A stretch of DNA of 64,000 nt from contig OX463863.1 of NCBI GenBank assembly GCA_949825065.1, forward strand, positions 22,871,933 through 22,935,932, given 5' to 3'. The position numbers and the translations under genes were made by a program. Of this stretch, positions 55,920-64,000 are shown piece by piece (position 1 is the first letter of the stretch; every line of letters starts with the position of its first letter). The DNA is from Odontocerum albicorne. Lineage: Eukaryota > Arthropoda > Insecta > Trichoptera > Odontoceridae. The notes beneath the pieces are model-generated. The model was not told the origin of the DNA and searched no databases. It saw nothing but the letters and a program-made list of their open reading frames with translations.

Positions 55920-56150
55920 GCTTTATAAAATCAGATTTAAATCCTTCAGCCATCTTTTGGCTTCGGTCGTCAGTTTGTTTATATCCTCCATTGCTCCGTG
56001 GAACCTGTGTTCAGGGCATTCTCTTATAATGTGGTGTAGGGTCTGAGCCTCAGCACAGCAGCCACAACTGGGGCCATCGATGTAGCCCCATCTGTGGCGC
56101 TCGGCTGCACTTCTGCTGCAGTCTGTTCTAGCACGATTCAGTGTTGCCCA
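55920..56150 (-). pseudogene. LINE family 6 C-terminal fragment
   Basis: The minus strand reads ATLNRARTDCSRSAAERHRW, then SCGCCAEAQTLHHIIRECPE, the cysteine/histidine-rich terminus of Jockey/R1/I-type LINE proteins, and TEAKRWLKDLNL followed by a stop. Confidence 0.75.
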
Positions 56151-56329
56151 CTTTTTTATGAGTATCTGTGTTCATTCATACTTCATATGACTTATATTTT
56201 CAAATTTATTTAAATATCTTAAAAATGACTTATAACAAAAAAAAAACAGTTTTATTCAAAAGATAAAGTTATTAAAAACACTGTTCATTGATATTTCATA
56301 ATTAAAATCATGTCAACTTCATTTACTTG

Positions 56330-56582
56330 CAGATAATCCCGACTGCGAGTGTGGCCTGGATATTGAAACCATAGACCATGCATTTTTAAAATTGACTAAA
56401 AGCCATATCTCGACCGCGTCCAATGCATGTTGCGTTTCTCCTCTCTCCGTGGAACTTTTCCACTTATACTCGTAGATGGATTGTTACAGTTTTGAAGCTT
56501 AATCAGTTGAAACTGTGAATTGTCTAGAATTGTCATTATTTAAAATAAGTGTTATTATATTGTCTCGTATAATTGCATAATG
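56330..56582 (+). pseudogene. LINE family 7 ORF end and 3' UTR, second copy
   Basis: Encodes NPDCECGLDIETIDHAFLKL and then the 3' UTR that matches 8320-8521. Uninterrupted, so it serves as reference for the disrupted copy at 7081/8293. Confidence 0.7.
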
Positions 56583-57090
56583 ACTTTAATTTGGTGGCAC
56601 AAATCATCCTAGTTTGGGTGGATTGTCTATTATAATTTGGTGGTACAAATCATCCTAGTTTGGGTGGATTGCCTATTATAATTTGGTGGCACAAATCATC
56701 CTAGTTTGGGTGGATTGCCTATTATAATTTGGTGGTACAAATCATCCTAGTTTGGGTGGATTGCCTATTATAATTTGGTGGCACAAATCATCGTAGTTTG
56801 GGTGGATTGCCTATTATAATTTGGTGGCACAAATCATCCTAGTTTGGGTGGATTGCCTATTATAATTTGGTGGCACAAATCATCCTAGTTTGGGTGGATT
56901 GCCTATTATAATTTGGTGGCACAAATCATCCTAGTTTGGGTGGATTGCCTATTATAATTTGGTGGTACAAATCATCCTAGTTTGGGTGGATTGCCTATTA
57001 TAATTTGGTGGCACAAATCATCCTAGTTTGGGTGGATTGCCTATTATAATTTGGTGGCACAAATCATCCTAGTTATGGTAGATTGCCTGT
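56583..57090. repeat. 46-bp minisatellite, about 11 copies
   Basis: Same unit and same left flank as 8522-9258. Right flanks differ. Confidence 0.95.
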
Positions 57091-57187
57091 TTAAAAGAAG
57101 TATTTACCCTTTATAGGCTGGTTGCTAAGTATTTAGCCATCAGTCAAGATTGCCAATGCTCAAATATGTTGTAAATAAATGAATAAA

Positions 57188-58630
57188 TAAAGGTTTATTG
57201 ATAGCAACATAGTACAGTACGTACATATTGATAGCAACATAGTACAGTACGTACATATTTAATGATAGCAACATAGTACAGTACGTACATATTGATAGCA
57301 ACATAGTACAGTACGTACATATTTATTGATAGCAACATAGTACAGTACGTACATATTGATAGCAACATAGTACAGTACGTACATATTTATTGATAGCAAC
57401 ATAGTACAGTACGTACATATTGATAGTAACATAGTACAGTACAAACATATTGATAGCAACATAGTACAGTATGTACATATTGATAGTAACATAGTACAGT
57501 ACGTACATATTGATAGCAACATAGTACAGTACGTACATATTGATAGCAACATAGTACAGTACGTACATATTTATTGATAGTACAGTACGTACATATTGAT
57601 AGTAACATAGTACAGTACAAACATATTGATAGCAACATAGTACAGTATGTACATATTGATAGTAACATAGTACAGTACGTACATATTGATAGTAACATAG
57701 TACAGTACAAACATATTGATAGCAACATAGTACAGTACGTACATATTGATAGTAACATAGTACAGTACAAACATATTGATAGCAACATAGTACAGTATGT
57801 ACATATTGATAGTAACATAGTACAGTACGTACATATTGATAGCAACATAGTACAATACGTACATATTTATTGATAGCAACATAGTACAGTACGTACATAT
57901 TGATAGTAACATAGTACAGTACAAACATATTGATAGCAACATAGTACAGTATGTACATATTGATAGTAACATAGTACAGTACGTACATATTTATTGATAG
58001 CAACATAGTACAGTACGTACATATTGATAGTAACATAGTACAGTACAAACATATTGATAGCAACATAGTACAGTATGTACATATTGATAGTAACATAGTA
58101 CAGTACGTACATATTGATAGCAACATAGTACAGTACGTACATATTTATTGATAGCAACATAGTAAAGTACGTACATATTGATAGCAACATAGTACAGTAC
58201 GTACATATTTATTGATAGTACAGTACGTACATATTGATAGTAACATAGTACAGTACAAACATATTGATAGCAACATAGTACAGTATGTACATATTGATAG
58301 TAACATAGTACAGTACGTACATATTGATAGTAACATAGTACAGTACAAACATATTGATAGCAACATAGTACAGTACGTACATAGTGATAGTAACATAGTA
58401 CAGTACAAACATATTGATAGCAACATAGTACAGTATGTACATATTGATAGTAACATGGTACAGTACAAACATATTGATAGCAACATAGTACAGTATGTAC
58501 ATATTGATAGTAACATAGTACAGTACAAACATATTGATAGCAACATAGTACAGTATGTACATATTGATAGTAACATAGTACAGTACAAACATATTGATAG
58601 TAACATAGTACAGTACGTACATATTTAAAT
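57188..58630. repeat. 30-bp minisatellite, about 46 copies, inside repeat family R
   Basis: Unit 'tattgatagcaacatagtac' followed by 'agtacgtaca', with occasional insertion of 'ttat' (34-bp units) and alternating cgtac/aaac/tgtac variants. It lies exactly where the family R copy at 15060 has one 'tttattgacagcaacatagt' segment. Frames of 267 codons and similar are by-products. Confidence 0.95.
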
Positions 58631-58810
58631 ACATTCCTAAATCACATATACTCGTATATCTCAAGATAAATAGCAGGAAATACATTTAATAGAAAGGCTA
58701 TCAAAAGGTCTGGACTCATCTCATAACATCCTCCTGGCAAGAGATACACCCTGCCAATATAGGGCGAGCCCAGCTGCAAGGACACCAGATGATTTTCAAC
58801 ACACCTGTGT
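58631..58810. repeat. Repeat family R, right part
   Basis: Matches 15155-15260 ('gctatcaaaaggtctgg', 'atagggcgagcccagc'). Confidence 0.6.
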
Positions 58811-59540
58811 TAAATACTTTTAATTTAGAAAAATATTAGAGATTTCTTTTCAATAACAAGAGTCGGCGGAATTTTCGGTAACAGTTCCATTATATCTTTA
58901 TATTTTTCCTTTGTAAGTTGTCGGATAATCGGACATAAAGTGGAAATAATAGAATTTTTACTTATATTTTCGACCTCCCTTCTTTGGGAGAAAGATCTTA
59001 AATCTGATATTCTGCACTATCATCTAAAGAGGTTTTATAAAACATCTAACGAGGGGCATCTTTTAGAAATCTAATCCGCTGTATTTTCAACCAACAAATA
59101 TAGTCTTACACAAAATTCAGGCAGGTCTACGCATTTTTACAAAAAAAAAAAAAAACAAAGTATGCGACTCGGTCCACTATCAAAATAAATAAAAACAGAA
59201 TTATGTTTACCGGTCAATTTCTTCTTGATTATTAAAATATCAATAATTGTAATATACAATAAATGATCAAATTAATTTTTTATACTTAGTCCACTGTCAT
59301 AATTACCGTCACAAATATGACGCTAAAAGAATATATCTTATAATTTCCTTACAAATATTCTTCCTAACTTCTAAGACTACATTCTAACCCTAAAGTCATA
59401 ACTATTGATATGTTCCGGTTCCCTTAGCCTAGACCATAAATCATCATCCACCATAAACACAAACGAACACGACACATTTTGATTTTTAGTTTAATAAAAC
59501 ACATTTAATATTATTTCTCTTTGCATTATAGTTAGGAAAA
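58811..59540. other. Unassigned interval
   Basis: AT-rich; no gene or repeat match recognised. Confidence 0.3.
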
Positions 59541-59544
59541 TCTA

Positions 59545-59727
59545 GGATGAGTCCTGTGACAGCTCATAAATTTGCCCCAATACAACCTTGTAACGATGTT
59601 CAGTAATTTTAATTATTTTATCAACTTTAATATAAGCCTCGATTCTAATAAATAGCAAGTTATTTAGGTAAATACATTACATAAGGTTGTATTGGAGCAA
59701 ATTTGTGAGCTGTCACAGAACTCATCC
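59545..59727. mobile_element. TA-flanked MITE, family T, short copy
   Basis: 183 bp with inverted ends of about 45 bp starting GGATGAGTCCTGTGACAGC and GGATGAGTTCTGTGACAGC, each next to TA. It represents a strongly deleted member of the family at 9319 and 36117. Confidence 0.85.
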
Positions 59728-59874
59728 TAGAATTTCCGAACTATACATAGTTACTGTTTTCTTTATGGACTTCATTACCTGTTTCAGAGGTCCTTATAAC
59801 AAAATTCACGACCATAGATGTTGATGAGAAAAATGAGACCATAAATAATATGGGAAAGAAATACAATACTAAAA

Positions 59875-59980
59875 TAACAATTGTAATTTGTTTTATCAAA
59901 CACTGTTTATTCCACTTTTTTGTAACGGTGTAACCCTACCGGTTTCAAGGTGCACTCGTCATCATCAGGGGAGTACAAAC
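59875..59980 (-). mobile_element. Inverted PLE terminal repeat preceding PLE coding sequence
   Basis: The same sequence as at 32540, 38940 and (inverted) 39340. It precedes the sense-oriented endonuclease remnant at 60130-60480, reproducing the inverted-repeat leader seen at 39330-39430. Confidence 0.65.
59932..59975 (-). ncRNA. Hammerhead-like core in PLE terminal repeat
   Basis: Minus strand: CCCTGATGAT, a weaker stem (GACGAG...CACCTT), GAAACCGGTAGGG. Core blocks are intact but stem II is poor, so activity is doubtful. Confidence 0.35.
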
Positions 59981-60129
59981 ATACCTATAAATGGAGCAAA
60001 GTCCTATTTATAAAAAATATATACGAAATAACCAAAAAAAATTCTAAGTCACATAAAGCCAGCTTTTTACACCAATTTTAATCTCCACAAACTCTTATTT
60101 AACGGGAAAGGAAAAAATGGAATACTTAG

Positions 60130-60480
60130 CAACAGTGGTGTGTGTATACACTTCTATGTGCTGACTGTGATAATTTCTATATAGGAAAGACATGAAGATC
60201 TTTTGAAAAGAGATTTCGTGAACACAAATCCAACTAAACAAATCCTCTAATTTATTCTGAAATGGCTAATCATTGTCACCGTGAAAACTATACATTTTCT
60301 ATCGATGATGCCAAATTCTTACATATCAGTGGTAACGGAAATAAATTGGACAGATTAGAGGCCCTAGAAATTTCTAAGTCAGTGCATCGAGGTGAATATC
60401 TGGCAAACGGCTGGAGCTTTGCAGGAGTTGAACGCCCTTCTGAAGTAAAAGTTAGTTATGTTGATTTTATCACTATTTAG
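60130..60480 (+). pseudogene. Penelope-like element GIY-YIG endonuclease remnant
   Basis: In one frame, with two internal stops, it reads CADCDNFYIGKT, then RSFEKRFREHKSN, then MANHCHRENYTFSIDDAKFL and LDRLEALEI. YIGKT...RSFEKRFREH is the catalytic GIY-YIG signature region of PLE endonucleases (YIG, then the conserved Arg-rich helix), and the paired cysteines before it fit the PLE linker. The frame stays open from 60262 to the stop at 60478. The reverse-transcriptase domain is missing. Confidence 0.75.
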
Positions 60481-60489
60481 CAGTTTCCA

Positions 60490-61660
60490 AACTTCATTTG
60501 CATATTCCCGCCATATCCCTTGCAGGGTAGGCAGAGAGAACAGTTCCATATTCACACATCTCAGCAATCTTCTACTATCCAAACTTCTCACTTTCAAAAT
60601 CTGGTCCAATTAATTGATCCATCTAAGTTTTCTTCGGTCCACCTCTTCCACGTACACCTCGAACTTCCGATTTGTATACTCACTTAGTCATTCATTCTTT
60701 CCACATGTCCAAACCATCTTAAGGCTCCTCTCTTCATCTTGCTTACTATCCAAGCATTCATTCCGCCTTCTTTCATAACCTTACTTTGTCAGTCATTAAA
60801 CTTACTTTTATTTATCTTTTATCAAGTCCAAGTTTCACTTCCATTCATCAAGGTACCAGACAAGTGATGGATAGCTTGTTCGGAGTTTCGGTCCGATGGT
60901 AGGACACCTTACTCCTTCATCGGATAAGTTCTGACTGTCAAGGTACCAACGCACTATTGTCGTATTTGCTACTTTTGGTATAGCACGGTTGTTGTGTATT
61001 ACGTTAAGTCCTTGTCCCTTCAATGTCCCTTTCAACTCCCTCATCCCACTTCAACACACTGTCCAGATAACACAACACATCAACCTGCTCCAGTTTCTCT
61101 GAGTTAACCCATACATCACACACTTTACCACACTCCTTTCTATAACCATAACCTTTGATTTCGCTACATTCATTCCCGAACCTTTCACTAGACATCTCTC
61201 ATATAGCTCACTTATCATATCCCTTAAATCACCTTCATTCCCAGCAAGGATAACCACAAAATCTGCATACAGAGAGGTGAAGAGTGTGCAATGTATGGGA
61301 CATTGCACACACTTCACCACACTCCTTTCTATAACCATAACTTTTGATTCCGCTACATTCATTCCTAAACCTTTCACTAGACATCTCTCATATAGCTCAC
61401 TTATCATATCCCTTAAATCCCCTCCATTCCCAACAAGCATAACCATATCATCTGCATACAGAGTGGTGAAGTGTGTGCAATGTATGGGGCATTGCACACA
61501 CTTCACCACACTCCTTTCTATAACCATAACCCTTGATTTCGCTACATTCATTCCCGAACCTTTCACTAGACATCTCTCATATAGCTCACTTATCATATCC
61601 CTTAAATCACCTTCATTCCCAACAATTATAACTATATCATCTACATACAGAAGTGCGCAT
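60490..61660 (-). pseudogene. LINE family 1 fragment including the RT catalytic region
   Basis: The longest family 1 piece. On the minus strand, from right to left: the YADD region (in three tandem copies, 61110-61645), then VNSEKLEQVDVLCYLDSVLK and DEGVERDIEG (61195-61004), an internal deletion or rearrangement near 60850-60960, and the C-terminal region to the terminus at about 60500. This defines the LINE order RT palm, thumb, C-terminus seen piecemeal elsewhere. Confidence 0.8.
61110..61645 (-). repeat. Tandem triplication (about 189 bp) of the RT YADD region
   Basis: Units on the minus strand encode HFTTLYADDMVMLVGNGGD, then RDMISELYERCLVKG and MNVAESKVMVIERSVVK. The middle YADD-bearing unit has the catalytic motif intact (YADD); its neighbour reads YADF. 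The unit is 63 codons, so the frame continues through all copies. Confidence 0.85.
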
Positions 61661-61829
61661 ACATTCCCTTCACTCCTATTATCTTATACCTGTCATATTA
61701 TGACTGCAAAAGTATTTGATAAGAGAAAATCATGGAAAAATGGATCGACATTGTATTCCAAATGGTCTTAACAATATTTTTGTATAACAGACACATACCA
61801 GTTTGTTTCTTATGGCATATTAGAATCCT

Positions 61830-62071
61830 AACCTTTTCCTACACGATCAGGTGTTCCGCAAGGTTCCAATCTCGGTCCGACATTATGTTTTTAATTTTCA
61901 ACAATGATATCAGGTCGAGTTACCAGGCATTCCAACTGTTTACTAATTATTTAAAACTATTTATACAAATTGATCCTCTCCGAGACTGTACAGAACTCCA
62001 GATTGATTTTAACTTGTCTGGAAGTGGAGTGAGACCAATAAACAGGCCTTCAACATCTCTAAATGTAAGCG
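61830..62071 (+). pseudogene. LINE family 9 (Jockey-like) RT palm fragment
   Basis: In one frame SGVPQGSNLGP-like text can be read at 61849-61890 (GVPQGSNLGPTLC). A frameshift then leads to FNNDIRSSYQAFQLF and LKLFIQIDPLRDCTELQ, then FN and LNVS. The catalytic FADD position is mutated to FTNY. The 45-bp array starts right after LNVS. Confidence 0.7.
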
Positions 62072-63180
62072 ATGATACGGTACACATGTGGTACCATCGG
62101 ATAGTAATGATTGCCAAGGACACGGTACACATCTGGTACCATCAGATAGTAATTATTGCCAAGGACATGGTACACATGTGGTACCATCGACTAGTAATGG
62201 ATTGCCAAGGACACGGTACACATGTGGTACCATCGGCTAATAATGATTGCCAAGGATACGGTACACATGTTGTATCACTGACTAGAAATGATTGTTAAGG
62301 ACGCGGTACACATGTGGATAATCGACTAGTAATGATTGCCAAGGACACGGTACACATATGGTACCATCGCCTAGTAATGATTGCCAAGGACACGGTACAC
62401 ATGTGGTACCATCGGCTAATAATGATTGCCAAGGATACGGTACACATGTTGTATCACTGACTAGAAATGATTGTTAAGCACACGGTACACATGTGGATAA
62501 TCGACTAGTAATGATTGCCAAGGACACGGTACACATGTGGTACCATCGCCTAGTAATGATTGCCAAGGACACGGTACACATGTGGTACCATCGGCTAATA
62601 ATGATTGCCAAGGATACGGTACACATGTTGTATCACTGACTAGAAATGATTGTTAAGGACACGGTACACATGTGGTAACATCGACTAATAATGATTGCCA
62701 AGGACACGGTACACATGTGGTACCATCGGCTAGAAATGATTGCCAAGGACACGGTACACATGTGGTACCATTGGCTAGTAATAATTGCCAAGGATACGGT
62801 ACACATGTGGTACCATTGGCTAGAAATGATTGCCAAGGACACAGTACACATGTGGTACCATCGGCTAGAAATGATTGCCAAGGATACGGTACACATGTGG
62901 TACCACTGGCTAGAAATGATTGCCAAGGACACAGTACACATGTGGTACCATCGGCTAGAAATGATTGCCAAGGATACGGTACACATGTGGTACCACTGGC
63001 TAGAAATGATTGCCAAGGACACAGTACACATGTGGTACCATCGGCTAGAAATGATTGCCAAGGATACAGTACACATGTGGTACCATCAGCTAGTAATGAT
63101 TGCCAAGAACACGGTACACATGTGGTACCATTGACTAGGAATGATTGCCAAGAACATGGTAGACATGTTGTATCATCAGC
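62072..63180. repeat. 45-bp minisatellite, about 24 copies
   Basis: Unit 'aatgattgccaaggacacgg' followed by 'tacacatgtggtaccatcgg' and 'ctagt'. A higher-order period of four units is evident in 62180-62680 (marker 'gttgtatcactgactagaaa'), and one of two units in 62820-63060. Multiple frames remain open on both strands, including 189 codons with the unit RNDCQGHGTHVVPSA. Confidence 0.95.
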
Positions 63181-63344
63181 CATTGTAGTGTTAAGATCTA
63201 CGCACCTGTTTATACATAGACAAATTGTAATGAAAAAATAATATATAAAAAATAGTTAATGAATTTTTGGTTAATGCACTGGAAAATTATTTTCGTCATT
63301 GTTAATTCAGTTTGTTTGGATTGTTCTTATTGAATGAATTTTCT

Positions 63345-63490
63345 GATATCAATATCTTCCACATCCCTGATATAAATATCTTCCACATCCCTGATATAAA
63401 TATCTTCCACATCTCCGATATCAATATCTTCCACATCCCCGATATCAATATCTTCCACATCTCTGATATCAATTTCTTCCACATCTCGGT
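63345..63490. repeat. 24-bp tandem repeat, 6 copies
   Basis: Unit 'gatatcaatatcttccacat' followed by 'cccy'. Confidence 0.93.
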
Positions 63491-64000
63491 GGATAAACTC
63501 CTCAATAAACTCTGCAGGTATAACTGAGTCACTTTACAGAGAAGCACAAGTAACATTGATTTTTTCTTCTTATTATTTGATGGAATCGGAGTAAACCTGT
63601 ATCACATGTAAAATTAAAAAAAATCTTTTAAATTGCGCCTTATACATAGATATGAAATATAACAATCCATAGACAACTGTAACGTGATATGTATCAATCT
63701 ACAGATTACAGTGCGTGCTCTAAAGTTCTATGAAAACGGTGCAAATCTATGGTGAAAGGAAAGAAAATTAAAAACACTACACATTTGACACTTGACAGTC
63801 GTTTAATTTTTAAAAAAATACAACAAAAATGAACTGGTTGAAAAAATAGCAACATTATCAACTAAACTAGCGGCGGCCGCTCGCAAACGCGTGTTACCAA
63901 CAATAAATAATGTACAGTCGATAAAAAAAGCGTGTCGCCACCGCATCTGAATAGTCCGAGACATTCAATTTTAAATTTTTCAAATGCAGATCAACTTTTT
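63491..64000. other. Unassigned interval
   Basis: No recognisable gene or repeat. Confidence 0.3.

Noticed and set aside
57259..58685. Many overlapping frames (up to 267 codons)
   Set aside because: By-products of the 30-bp array; compositionally monotonous and present in nearly every frame.
62633..63241. Frames of 147-189 codons with a 15-residue repeat on both strands
   Set aside because: By-products of the 45-bp array, whose period is a multiple of three.

Overview
The window reads as eukaryotic, repeat-dominated intergenic or heterochromatic DNA, almost certainly from an arthropod and most likely an insect. The grounds are at least six distinct mariner families with DD34D catalytic signatures, TTAA-flanked piggyBac-type MITEs, a tRNA-derived SINE, several non-LTR retrotransposons (LINEs) whose C-termini resemble insect elements, and Penelope-like element (PLE) pieces with a GIY-YIG endonuclease. 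The order cannot be fixed from this sequence alone. I found no convincing host protein-coding gene, rRNA, functional tRNA or CRISPR array. Nearly every long open frame is a transposon relic, or an artefact of a tandem array whose period is a multiple of three.

Layout. 0-9 kb: a TTAA MITE, a LINE remnant carrying a 3.6-kb array of 48-bp repeats, then a LINE 3' end disrupted by a rearranged pair of mariner copies and ending in a 46-bp array. 9-21 kb: MITEs, a 40-bp array fused to a SINE head, many antisense LINE fragments, an inverted pair of PLE terminal repeats, a second copy of the mariner locus, and a 38-bp array inside a LINE. 21-34 kb: an internally deleted mariner with a demonstrable empty site, a large head-to-head mariner foldback, LINE C-termini, palindromic TA-flanked foldbacks, a 59-bp array, a nearly full-length mariner with a nested MITE, and another deleted mariner. 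34-44 kb: a LINE 3' end split by a TTAA MITE, a mariner nested in a MITE, a 44-bp array, a PLE fragment, more LINE pieces and an almost pure A/T block. 44-52 kb: four arrays, including about 24 copies of an 87-bp unit that encodes a reverse-transcriptase motif on the minus strand. 52-64 kb: LINE remnants, a deleted mariner, 42-, 46-, 30-, 45- and 24-bp arrays, PLE endonuclease sequence, and a LINE whose YADD region is tandemly triplicated.

The unifying observation is that many of the minisatellites arose inside transposon copies. For several, a single-copy version of the unit can be pointed to in another copy of the same element within the window. Together with snap-back and templated-insert junctions in mariner relics, this suggests frequent replication- or repair-associated tandem amplification of short (24-90 bp) segments in this genome.
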